From assembly GCA_000934385.1 (NCBI GenBank), contig KN880511.1:1-64000 (forward strand): a stretch of 64,000 bases of DNA, written 5' to 3'. The DNA is from Cylindrobasidium torrendii FP15055 ss-10 (taxonomy: Eukaryota > Basidiomycota > Agaricomycetes > Agaricales > Physalacriaceae). Of the stretch, positions 10,681 to 21,217 are shown piece by piece (positions within the stretch are counted from its first letter, which is position 1; each line of letters starts with the position of its first letter). The position numbers and the translations under genes are program-made. Below the pieces are notes generated by a model. The model saw only the letters and a program-made list of their open reading frames with translations, ran no database searches and was not told the DNA's origin.

Positions 10681-10768
10681 TGCCCCATGGCTGAGTTGGT
10701 TACAGCGTCCGACTGTTACCTTGGCAGGGCACATCGGAAGGTCGTGAGTTCGAGCCTCACTGGGGCAG
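10681..10768 (+). tRNA. tRNA-Asn (anticodon GTT) with a 14-base intron
   Basis: The acceptor stem TGCCCCA/TGGGGCA pairs fully and the discriminator is G10768. The anticodon stem is TCCGA (10708-10712) with TCGGA (10734-10738). The anticodon GTT is 10715-10717, followed by A37, and the intron is 10719-10732, at the canonical position one base 3' of the anticodon. Removing it leaves 74 bases. A T-run begins at 10773. Confidence 0.93.
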
Positions 10769-11188
10769 TTGCATTTTTTCTTTCTTGTTCGTCAACATGC
10801 TATGGCTGGGGCCGCTGGGCTGAACTCTAGAGACTAGAACCTAGGTCTTGGCCCTTGGGAGTGAAGGACACTTGGAATATGATCTCAATTGTGACAGGAG
10901 TTCAAACCATGGTTTTGTTTGAATTTTGAACAATGGACTTCTAAGTTCTCCATCACATCCTTGAATTTCATGGCGTCAAGATTACACTGCTGTCATTATA
11001 AACCTTTGAGAACAAGCTTCAATGTCGCTCAAAACAGCCGTACTTATCAAGAAATGGGCAAGAGTGCCGGCAAGAACCTTGCTGAAGAGCCTATAGCTAC
11101 GTAAACTAGATTGATATTGATTCTTGAACTTGTGATAATCGTGCGTCTCATTCCTCCCGCTAAGTATACATGGATTCCCTCTCAGTAT

Positions 11189-12494
11189 CTAAGCCCATTT
11201 TTTCACATCCTCCGCTGTTGGACCCGCAGGCTCATCTGATGCCGCCAAGTTGCACTGATGGAACGCCCGGACCTGGTCTTTCGTGAAAGCGCCAACAACC
11301 GAGTGCAACACGCCACGGTTATGGAAGAGAACAAAGTCTCCGTCGCGCCAATCGTGGGGGTATACAAGGCTGGGCGCGATAGCTGGACGCTGCATCTTGT
11401 AAAGGAGGTCGCGAACCTCTTTGAGGTCGGTGAGGTGCGCACCGTCGGGGAACAGCGCTCCCTCACGGTTGGCGCCCTCTGGCAAAGGGTCGACGTACAG
11501 CTCCATCACACCGCACGGGTGCACCTGGAAATGCAGACCACCGGTGACTGGGTTTTTCCACACCACAGGGAAGACCTTGATACGGGATTCCTCCCATTCT
11601 GGCAGCTCACTGAGCGGCATCTCCAGCCCATCACTCTCAATGCCGAGCCCAGTCGACATGGCACGCGAGGGCGCCATCCAGACGTACGGGTGTGGGGCGT
11701 ACTTGACGCGACTACGAATGGCAACACTCTTCAGGTCGGCCGGCAGAATATCGAACATGGTCGCGCCTGATACGAATGCCGTCGTGCCGAGTGGCACCTC
11801 AAGTTCGTCTCCGGTGCCGTCGTCGTACCGAATTGTCTGGCGTTTGCCTGCAGGGACATTCAGGCCATACAGTGTCGTTACTTTGGGAGGGTTCAGGTTG
11901 TAAAGCGCGGCGTCAATGTGCCAGCGGTAGTAGCGGGTGAACCCCTTCGCCTCGTCCTCCTCGCTCACACGCGTCTTGTGGAACGTCGTGTGCGACGGAT
12001 GCTTGAGCATGGCCTCAGCCAGACCTTCATGATTATACACCGTTCCATTTCCGATGAGCTGCACCTGCGGCACGCGCGGGATCGTCTTCAAATCAGGATG
12101 CAGAATGGATTTCGCGGTCTTTTCTGTCTTGTTGTTCCCGTGCCCGTAGCTTTCAGAGGTAGGATCAAATGCCTGGATTACGTGAGGACAAAGCCCATGA
12201 AAGGTGGTAGCCAAACATGCGCACCTTGGTCAGTGCGTACTGGTCCTCAGGCGAGACTGTTGCGCCTCTGAACAGGAGGGCGTTGTACTGATGATACAGA
12301 TTGTGATCAGTCAAACAACATAGGAGGTACAAAGTCCAATCTACCTTGTACAACGCATCATGAATCTGCTTGAACAACTCTGGATTCGACGGAATGGCAG
12401 AAGGGTCGACGCCCTTTACTTCGCGTCCAAATTCGGCAAACTTGGATGGATCGGCAGACGCTGGGAGCGGGAGGGGCACAAATTCGATGGCCAT
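11189..12494 (-). CDS. xanA: Alpha-ketoglutarate-dependent xanthine dioxygenase (XanA/TfdA family)
   Basis: Exons 12345-12494, 12225-12287 and 11189-12172 splice in frame to 398 residues, about the usual XanA length. The enzyme converts xanthine to uric acid with Fe(II), oxygen and 2-oxoglutarate, and in fungi it can replace the molybdenum xanthine dehydrogenase. Seen: the iron-binding H-x-D in Y-Y-R-W-H-I-D-A-A-L-Y, the distal His in L-F-H-N-R-G-V-L-H-S, and a downstream Arg (V-R-A-F-H-Q) fit to hold 2-oxoglutarate. The Y-G-H-G-N-N-K-T and L-H-P-D-L-K-T-I-P-R segments are characteristic of XanA and separate it from taurine dioxygenases. No other purine gene lies nearby. Cytosolic, as no targeting signal is seen. 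Confidence 0.85.
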
Positions 12495-13112
12495 GGTGGT
12501 AGGAGAGACAGGCGTATCGGAAGGAGCTTGCTATATATCGGGGCGTGTATGTAAGTCGGCCACATGGACTTGTCCTATGCCCACGCCGCGGGGCAGTGCG
12601 CCCAGAACAACCTGGATAAGGATGCCCGACGCAGTGGCGGCCGCAAAGTACAACAACACAATATTCTCGAATATTGGGCAAATAACTGCAGTTTTACTGG
12701 GCACTATCGATTCAGGGTGGCGCGCCTTATCATCCCGCACAAGACACTCCGGAGCGTTCGAGAACCCGGCTGGACAAAGATAATGTAACCCCACAGTAAA
12801 TTGACTAGGCCATAGAGACTCTGATTCCCTCAGGCTGCCAACTGGCATGTACTCAGTACGTCGAAATAATAGGGTATATATGAATACACCGAAGCACAGC
12901 AGCGCAACGAAAAAAAACTAAGAAAGTTGGGTTAAGCAGTCCCGACACCACCGTGCTAAAAAGACAAGCGAAAAAGTAAGCGGAATATCTACACAGGTAA
13001 ATTGTCCTGATTCGATCATTAGCAGAACCAGCCACTGGTACGGCGTGCTAGACGCCCGACATGACGAACGACTGCGCCGGCGCATAGGCAATTACTGCAT
13101 GCAGGAAGTCAT
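12495..13112. other. Intergenic, nothing recognised
   Basis: Only short ORFs with no domain or coding pattern are visible between the dioxygenase start and the stop codon of the next minus-strand gene. Confidence 0.5.
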
Positions 13113-14628
13113 CTAGATGCCACCGTACACGTCCGCCTCGTCGTAGACCGTCATTGGGCGGGTCTGAGCACCGGGGGCGGCAGCGGCGGGAGCAGGTGCG
13201 GGAGTTGCTGCAGGGGCGCTGGCCAGAGGGCTAGGACCAACGGCCTCTTTCTTGGGAGGAGAAGCACCGATTTCACCGTGTGTCGAGCCGCGAACAGACT
13301 CGGGGAAGTCGTACGAGCCATTGTGCATGTGCTGGTCGCGGGCAGCAGCAGTGACGGCAGGCGCAGGCGGGGCCGGGAACTCGTCGGTGACCGCTTTGGG
13401 AGGAGGAGAGGGAGTCGTGGCCGTAGCAGGCGAGGGCGGGATGTCACCGCCGACATTCATGTACTGTCCATCGTGTCCATGGCCGGACGACGCTGCAGAG
13501 CGGGTCATGGTCGCATAGCCGTCCTGGTTCTGGTATGCCGAAACGGGCGTTCCAGGGTAGTTGTTGTATGCTCCTTCGTTCCTGGCAGCGTACTGTTCGG
13601 CGCTGTGGACGGAGGGGGCCGGGGAGAAGGGGGATTGGTGGTAAGGAGCAGGATTGTAGAACGGATCCGCAGGATTGTAGTACGGCGCATCCATGGCAGA
13701 TGGCGCACCAGGAGCGTATGGGTTCTGAGCATACTGGGGCTGCCTAGGGCCTGGGTGACCGTACATCTGTCCGAAGGACATGGCTTGGTTGCTGCGCTCG
13801 CCCATGAACGGTCCAGTTGCACTCCCGCCACCGCTGATGGTGCTTGAGTTGTCCAGGACGGAATTTCTGTATGTGTTTGGACCTGGATCGAAGTTGAGTG
13901 CGGCATTCTCGTTCTCCTCTTTCTTGCGACGGATGCGGCGCTTGTAAAATATTAGTATGCGACATATCCTGTATTGATAGAACACACCAGGACGAATGCA
14001 ACGATGGCACAGACGACAGCAATGCCCAAAATTGCACCTGCAACACCCCCAACGATGGCACCTGCATTGGAGGAAGCCCCAGACTGGCTTTTGCCAGTGT
14101 CCGAAGTTTGGGCAGCAGAGGCGGTGGAGGAGGCTGAGAGTGACTGATCGACTATAACCGTCGATGCATGCGGCCGCGTCGAGGTGAGCGGTTCCAGGGT
14201 AGTGGCCGGAGTTGTGACCGCGACCGATGAATGGCTGGACGTGCTGCTGATGATCGAGCTAGAGGAGCTGGACGACGAGGAAGAGCTGGTCTTGGAAGTC
14301 GTCGAGCTGGCCGTGGTCCTGGTGGAGGTCGTAGATGTAGTGGATGTGCTCGACGTGGTAGAGACGGTGGACCTGGATGTGTTTGCCTCGCTGGTAACTT
14401 GGGCAGACTGCGTGGTTGTGGTCAGCGCGGTCTGGCGGGTCGTAACAGGCGTCTGAGCGGCAGTGCTGCGTGAGGTCGTTGCTGCGATCCGTTAGAATTG
14501 TATTTACGCGTTTTCGTTGGTATAAACGCACTTGTCTCGTCGTCGTCATCATCTCCAAAAAGTCCGCCAAACAGGCCGCCCTGGCGCTTGTGATGCATTC
14601 TGCGCTCAAACTTGACGTGGTGGTCCAT
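13113..14628 (-). CDS. Ser/Thr-rich single-pass membrane protein (Mid2/WSC-sensor-like layout)
   Basis: Exons 14532-14628, 13988-14481 and 13113-13940 join in frame to 472 residues. The N-terminus is basic and histidine-rich with an H-H-K-R-Q site, then G-L-F-G-G-L-F-G and five Asp. About 130 residues almost entirely of Ser, Thr and Val follow, as expected for an O-mannosylated rod. A membrane span runs G-A-I-V-G-G-V-A-G-A-I-L-G-I-A-V-V, and a R-R-I-R-R-K-K stop-transfer follows. The cytoplasmic tail of about 270 residues is rich in Pro, Tyr, Ala and Gly. The layout matches fungal cell-wall stress sensors, but no WSC or cysteine-rich domain is present, so the assignment is by architecture only. 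No hydrophobic signal peptide is evident from the ATG at 14628. The frame continues upstream to 14709 with one moderately hydrophobic stretch. Confidence 0.7.
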
Positions 14629-15460
14629 GATTGCGTCTATAAAGGTAATGACAGTAGAAGAGTGAGGGAAAACGAGAGGAGGAGGACGATGATAGGCGGA
14701 AGGAAACACTCGTCAAGAGGGAGAAAGCAAAAGTATGGTGACAGACGTGCCTGTCCATCAGCCCCCCGTCGCCATACGCATCTCGGGCCGATCTCCCTGA
14801 TCGCGCGTTTTCATGTGAATGCAAAATGGCTTGAGTCTAAAAACCAAAAAAGTGCGATACAAACATCAAGCAAAGATACATAATTACTTACACAAGTATG
14901 TGGGCCACCTTCCTGGTCAACGCAGAGCCTTGCAAGGATGGTGCCCACTTTGAGCCGACCAAGCATTCCACCTGCCTCGACATCAAGCACATGGCGGCCC
15001 CATTTTTGCGCGATTGAGTTCATTGTGTTCCTCGCAAGTGGCTGTGGTAGTAACTCCGCTGTGGCGTGCAAAACTCGCCACGCCAGAACTACTTTACTAT
15101 CTTGTAAACAACGTAGCAACTAGGAACTCTTCAAGGAAAACTGAGAAAGCCCTGACACGATACCTGTACGATACAGCCAATTAAACACAACACATGCAGG
15201 CGTGCTCTCACAGCGGCTCCACAGACAAGCGGTTGTAACGCCGGACGTATCGTCCTGGTATCATTATCCGTCCAGGACAGCCTGGACAGGAGCAAAAAAG
15301 TTTGGTTAGGCCCCGATCAAGCATTTCGCGGTCACGTGCATGCAGTATCGCTCACCTCCACAGCTTGTAACGGCCTATTATACTTTGTCAAGCACGAAAC
15401 AATATTACAGTCAAGCACAACAAAGAAGCCTGTACGCCCCATTGGTCATGTATTATGTGA
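14629..15460. other. Intergenic with one unassigned short ORF
   Basis: A 102-codon minus-strand ORF at 14811-15119 has no recognisable motif and no clear splice partners. I do not call it a gene. The rest shows nothing. Confidence 0.45.
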
Positions 15461-17101
15461 TTATAAACCAATATTCCCTTTCGTAGTGCAGGGTGCCATC
15501 AGTCTAAGACCCCCAACAAATCCTGCCATCGTACTCCCAATGGTCTGCCTGAGTCTGCAATGGATATGGGTTAATCCTCTTCGGCTATCTTCGAAGACAG
15601 ACGTACATATTTGCACAGCGGAGATACGACACAGCTCATCATCCTTCCAGGCTTTCAAGTGCTTGATCAGTGTCGACCGAGTCAAATCGATGTCTGCGCC
15701 CTCCTCCCGCCAGGAATACTCAAAAGTCACATTCATGGACACCAGCCCCGACCTTCCTAGAGTCCTAATCACTCGGGCGTCCAAGAACTGCTCAAACGCG
15801 ACCTCTGCTTCCCGCCGTTCCAACACCTCCGCAAAATCGTCCGGGATGTTCAACGCCAACGTCGTGAGGCTTGGAAAATACGCTGCTTCCGACAGTTTTG
15901 GAAGGACAATCTCGAAGACACCGATTGGCGCACGCAGCGTCAAATCCTTGAGGTGGACGAGGGAGTTGTGGATACTTCCCCACGCGTCGCTGCTCGCGTG
16001 GTCTGGAGACACCCAAATATCCAACCTCTCGAGCGACGCGATCCAACCAAGCATTGGAAGCAAGTCCGTGGGCAGTATTTCTGCACTGATGACGAGGGAC
16101 TTGAGACCGGGGCACCTCAAGTGTTTTGTGAGGCGTTCGGCGCGGTGTATGTAGAGCGTGCAGAGATCAGGGAGGTCGACGCTGATACTGCTGTCCAAGT
16201 TAGACTCCTTGTCCTTGAGTTTCCCGGAAAGTTCGAGAGAGGTTATTTGAGGGCAAGACCGAAGCATGCTGAGAGTGATGTTGGTATCCGTGTGTAGCTT
16301 GAGTACCTTCAGTTGACTGAATCGCCGCATATGTTTCGTCTCGAGCCTCATCTCATAGAAGGAATAATCATCACCGTCTACGAGCAACTCCAGCTCGTAG
16401 AGTGATTTATCGTGATAAACAAACCATAACATATTACCCCAGTCGAGTAGGTTATGGTTGTCGAGCGGTAAATTATGTTTGGACCCCAGCATGGCGGTCA
16501 CTGATAGTTTTCGCAGGCCTAGAAAAAAGTTTCTCAGAAAGGGTCTGCCAGATCCCGCCGTGAACTGGCGCGGGTGGCCGCGAACGGACAAACTCCGGAG
16601 AGGAGGATCAAAGGCTTGGAGACTTTCAAAACATTTGATAGCCTCCGGACCATCAAGCTCTACATCCATTGCCAACCGTGTATTCTCGCTCCTTTGGAAG
16701 GCAAGTGCCACAGGACTCGGACCCGGAAAGAAGTTGCAACTCTTTATGGCATCGACAGAGAATTGAAAGGAGGGTGCGCTCCAAAGCTTTGGAAGGGCGC
16801 AGGAAATCTGGCGCCATCGACGGCATACAGCCGTCAAATTCCAAGGTGCTCCCTTGCCGTAAACCGAATATCGTCCCGTTTCGCGGTCGTCTAAACATGA
16901 CATGAAAATTTGAGAGAGGACCTCCACGGGGAGGTCATGAAAGCGGCAGAGAAGGCCACTGTGAATTTCAAGACTTTTTCGTGCCGACTCGTATTGGGCG
17001 GCGAGCGCTGCCAGGGCTTCGCTCATGGCCGCCACTTCCATTTCCAAAGTGTTCACCTCGGCCGTCAACTTGCCAACGTAGGAGACGACCTTTTTCTTCA
17101 T
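15461..17101 (-). CDS. F-box/leucine-rich-repeat-like protein
   Basis: An uninterrupted 546-residue frame starts at the ATG at 17101; the frame extends further upstream but without an ATG. It opens with a coiled-coil-prone segment (E-V-N-T-L-E-M-E-V-A-A-M), then an F-box signature L-P-V-E-V-L-S-Q-I-F...W-N-L-T-A-V-C-R-R-W-R-Q-I, followed by irregular leucine-rich repeats to the end. Known: F-box proteins dock substrates to SCF ubiquitin ligases through Skp1. The coil plus F-box plus irregular LRR format is a large, fast-changing family in agaricomycetes. The substrate cannot be inferred. It is intronless, unlike most neighbours. Confidence 0.75.
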   Translation of the reverse strand: MKKKVVSYVGKLTAEVNTLEMEVAAMSEALAALAAQYESARKSLEIHSGLLCRFHDLPVEVLSQIFMSCLDDRETGRYSVYGKGAPWNLTAVCRRWRQISCALPKLWSAPSFQFSVDAIKSCNFFPGPSPVALAFQRSENTRLAMDVELDGPEAIKCFESLQAFDPPLRSLSVRGHPRQFTAGSGRPFLRNFFLGLRKLSVTAMLGSKHNLPLDNHNLLDWGNMLWFVYHDKSLYELELLVDGDDYSFYEMRLETKHMRRFSQLKVLKLHTDTNITLSMLRSCPQITSLELSGKLKDKESNLDSSISVDLPDLCTLYIHRAERLTKHLRCPGLKSLVISAEILPTDLLPMLGWIASLERLDIWVSPDHASSDAWGSIHNSLVHLKDLTLRAPIGVFEIVLPKLSEAAYFPSLTTLALNIPDDFAEVLERREAEVAFEQFLDARVIRTLGRSGLVSMNVTFEYSWREEGADIDLTRSTLIKHLKAWKDDELCRISAVQICTSVFEDSRRGLTHIHCRLRQTIGSTMAGFVGGLRLMAPCTTKGNIGL

Positions 17102-17575
17102 GTTTCGAGGGTATATTGAACAAAGGGATAACGGCGTCCCAAGGTATCTTCGGAATGGGGAAGGTTGCTCGTGCAGACGCGTCGGCTCTGGGGACACCAA
17201 ACCGCATCTAGCACAGTCATGACCTGGTAGAGATGAGAAACAGAAGATAATGACGCGTCAATAATGCTTTCCCATCGCTTTGTCTGATAAATAACTTGAT
17301 TTTGCGGTCTGCGCGGATAGGTGGTCGTGGACGTCCGGGGGAGAGTCAAGTTGATCGCTGATCGCGTATTTCGATAAGTTACTAGCACGTTGTTCGCAAC
17401 AAGTACCAGCCCAGTAGAAAACATAGCCTCCGGGTACTTTTTCTGTCTAAATACATATGCGTAAATGCAATCGTCTGCACCTGCGAGAAGCTAATCTTTC
17501 GAGATATTTTACTCCAGCGGCATCTACCGTCCTAGATTCCTAATGTCCAGTACACAACTTGTCCATCGCTACAGT

Positions 17576-20500
17576 CTACTGGACCATAACGATCTGAGGA
17601 GATTCATGTTTATGAGTTACGCCATTCCCATTCCCATTTCCCATGGTCACATCCCCGTCAGACGACGTCCCTCCTTCAGCCTTCCGCACAAAAAAGCACC
17701 GATGGCAATACGTCCCATCCGCTTCCTCATGCCAAGCCGGCGTATACTGCGTCGCACATCTTGTGCAGGTGGTGTTGTTCATTTCTGTTGTCGCCGTCAA
17801 ACCGGGCTCGCGTAGATTTAGCAACTGGTCGAGGCGGCGCGCCTTGCGTAAAAGAGCGTGCATTTGGTCAGACGCTTGCTTGTGAGCGCGGCAGTAAACC
17901 TGTAGTGCAGTCTGATAGACGTTAGCATCTTGAAATTGAACCGCAGACTGAACACATACGTCGCCCTCAGCGTTAGTCTTACACATGTCGTGTATTATGC
18001 GCCGGCGGTGTTCGTGCTCTTTGCAGGAGATAATGGGCACCATCTGGGCCGTCTCGCCCAAGAAGGTGGTGGTGATGGTCGTGTCCCGTCTACTGCTTTT
18101 AACCTTAGGAACAAGGTAAGCCCATGTGCCTCAAGCCATGTTGTTGCATCCACATACAGTTTGCATCTCGAACCCAAACCTGTGTCCGAACTCCCAAGCA
18201 CAGCTGACATGATACTCCCGATTGCAGTCAGAGCACTTCACCACTGCTCCCTTTTTTTCATGGCAAATGGCGCACATCTGGAGAGTTGTGAGTGATGTAA
18301 AACCAGAATGAAAACAAGCATACAGTAAGCCAACGGTGGTGAACGATGGTGCTAGCCCCTTCTACAAGCCGCAATCGTTCGCAGTCCGAGAACAGGAGCT
18401 CCGGTATGAACACAGCACAGACAACATGTGCCCACTGGGCGCCCTCTGTCGGTTTGCAAGCACGGTGGAATGTTTTGGGTGATGGTCCCGTCTTCTTCTC
18501 GTCTCCAAATGTTGGGCAGAGAGCGCAGTTGAGACTCTGGTCGAGTGTCAGCATTAATGTCAACGTGTATGGAAGGCGCGCACCAATGAAGCCTCAAGGG
18601 CCTCCTCGTTTGCGCAAAGATCGCACTCCCATTTGTCGAAACCGTCCTTTTCGACAACAGCACCGATGACGCCTGTAAGACACGTTAAACTCTTTCAATG
18701 GCAGAGCTTACATAGCGCACCAGCATGCGCGCTAAATCCGCATTTGCAGCACTTCAATACACTTCCAACGGGGCCATTCTTCCCGCAACATAGGCATTTG
18801 TGCGTCGGAACATTGCTCGGCGGCGGAGGTGTAGACGCGGCCGAAGTAGGGGCCTCCGGAGCCATCAGTCTCATGCGCTGCGAGGTGACCTTGCATGCTG
18901 ACCTTCGTGGACCTCTTCGAACTAGAGATGGGGGCTAGCACAGGCGTGCCCTCCCTCTCCCGTTTTTCTATTATCTTTGCCTTGCTTGACGACTCCTCGC
19001 GCACCGACCGCACGTTGAGGTCGGCATACTTGCGCCAGTTTCTACTACATGTGTCGCACAAGAAACTGGTGGCCAAACCTTTCGGTGCTTTCCACCACTG
19101 CGGCGTCTCTCGTGTGCGGCAAGCACCACAACTAGGCGCCTTCGAAGGGCGAGTGACGACGGAGGATTCCTCGTCAGGTAGGCCAACGATAAGGCGACGC
19201 CCTGCAGCTGCTTCCGCGGAGAAGCGACGATACGCTGGTTCTGGTACGGTACCAGCTCTACGAGCTGCGCTGTGTTCTTCACCAAGTTTCCCACTAGTCA
19301 TATTGTTAATGCCTGGTGCCCTGAAACCTGGATCACACGTACTTCTTCCAGTGTCCGTAGAAGCGGACGACCTCGGGCAATGAGCGTGTCCCAACCTCCT
19401 CTCGACATTCCCGAAGTCTGGCGCCAATTTGACCAATTGCGTCCTCGAAAGCAAGGACTTCTTCGCGTGACCATTCTGTGTCAAACCATCGTGTTGGTCG
19501 GTCTTTCCACTGGAAGCAAGTGAGACTATCGAATGTGAGAGGAGACAGCCGCGCTGACCATTTCCAAGCGAGTTTCACCGCTCATGTCCACAGTGGACAT
19601 CGCGCCCGCGCTGAGGGCGACTTCAGAGTAGCGGCGAATGACCTCCGTCAACCAGTCCACAGAGCTTGCCTCTTTGGGGTCGCTAGTCAAGCCATTCTTC
19701 AAAGCCTCCACTGCCAACCTCATCAATACAGCTCCAAGCATCCCACACCAGATGTAAACGCACTTTCTTCGACTGGTCACAGATGTTAGCCTGATAATCA
19801 TTCGTGACCATTGGTACGCACGCTCAGTAGAGGTAAGCATGTTGACTGCCCCGAAAATTTCGACGGTATCTTCCCCACCACGTTCTTCATCTTGAATACA
19901 CTATTATCAATAGATAATCGGTTGCAATGATGCTGGCAAACCTTCGGGGTATTCGCTGAAAAGCGCCGGTAGTGTCAACATCTGGAACTTGGGCCCGACC
20001 CGTATCGGCGCTCTGGGAGATATAAGATCATCGGGATCTATGCTAATTCAGTTCTGTGAGCCTGCTGCTCGCAAGCTACATACCCAACGTTTCTTCCGCA
20101 CACGTGTACTGCCTAGTGAACTCATCAGCGTGAAGATAAGGGAGGCAACAGAGTGAAGACGTTACCCAAAGTAGCGAAACGGCCACATTTTGAAGTACTT
20201 TATGCGGATTTGGTTGATGTCGTCGGGCTTGTTCTTATCCTTGCGAGGGCGGCCCCGGAACCGGGTAACGGGCGCACTTGGTCGAGGAGCCTTACCACTA
20301 GGGGTGCTCTGGCGGGTATTGCCTCCCTCGAAGTCATGTTCATGCTGTCCAGAGCAATTTGCACACGACCAGCCATACCCTCGAGATGGCTTTGCAGTCA
20401 AGGGCGGCTGCACACAGGCCATGTGGTAGTAATGTTTGCATTTGTCGCATTGTACCGAATCGGGACTATGTTGATGTCAGCAAGTACTCCGGCACGATGG

Positions 20501-21217
20501 CTCCGACTCACGTGGGACACCATTTTGTGCAGGTTTCGCAGAGTCGAATATTGTCCGTGAGATCCGGAAGATACTCTTTCTCGCAGATGACGTATTCGTA
20601 CCGTGAGGTGAGTACATTTCGAACCTCGTCGGGGACTACAAAAACCAATGAACAAGTCGGCGTGTAACAGAGAGATGAAGCCTACTGTTCTTGACTTCTG
20701 TAGCCTGGATAATCTCGAGCTCCTTCCTCATGTAAGGATCGAAGAGCCTTAGGTAGTAGAAATGGTCTGGTTTCTTCCTCCAGGCGGAGATATCAGATAT
20801 TTTGTCGCGGTGTACGACATGACACCGGGCGCGAATCTGGTTGATGTCGACCACCTCGCAGAACATACCGGAAAGAAGAAGCCTAGAGTCCGAAGAAGAG
20901 CGGTCGGAGACATCCGACGGTCTGTAGTACCATGCCAGGCGAACGCGAGTGTACTGGTAGTCCTGGTCATGTTTGCCCAAAGGCCTCAGAAATTCCATCA
21001 CACGTGCTATGGAATACGGAGTAGCATCTCGGACCTCGCATGCCGGGGCCGCATATACGTGATCTGAAGAGACGGGTTAATTCAGGCTTTGCATGGTAAA
21101 TGTAAAAAGAATTGTACCATTTGGACGCACAACTTCACCGTTTTTGAGTGTAACTGCAGCGTCAGGAACTGCATCTGACATCTCCACGTCGCGCGTATTC
21201 TGGCTGGATGAGGCCAT
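17576..21217 (-). CDS. SNT2: SNT2-like chromatin protein (BAH, PHD, SANT, GATA-type fingers)
   Basis: A highly split minus-strand gene. In-frame exons include 21118-21217 (ATG), 20686-21063, 20512-20635, 20166-20465, 20084-20112, 19942-20037, 19559-19890, 19343-19509 and one from 19293; later exons to the stop at 17576 are clear but their borders are not all fixed. Order of domains: BAH (with R-V-R-L-A-W-Y-Y-R-P), a PHD finger (C-E-T-C-T-K-W-C...C-D-K-C...H-M-A-C), a SANT/ELM2-type region (W-S-R-E-E-V-L-A-F-E), a GATA-like finger (C-G-A-C...C-D-T-C), a PHD plus extended PHD (C-L-C-C-G-K-N-G onward, then C-A-I-C-H-E-K-K-G), and a C-terminal C-x2-C...C-x2-C finger. In yeasts Snt2 reads histone H3 tails within deacetylase or Lid2-type complexes and acts in stress transcription. 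The domain order makes this assignment strong; some exon joins remain provisional. Confidence 0.85.

Noticed and set aside
11258..11903. Two long plus-strand ORFs of 170 and 160 codons
   Set aside because: Antisense shadows of the xanthine dioxygenase; no motif and no homology seen.
14184..14473. Plus-strand acidic and Gly/Arg-rich ORFs
   Set aside because: Exact antisense of the Ser/Thr-coding tract of the membrane protein; composition is explained by that repeat-like coding sequence.
14811..15119. 102-codon minus-strand ORF
   Set aside because: No motif, no consistent splice sites and no evidence of coding; left unannotated.
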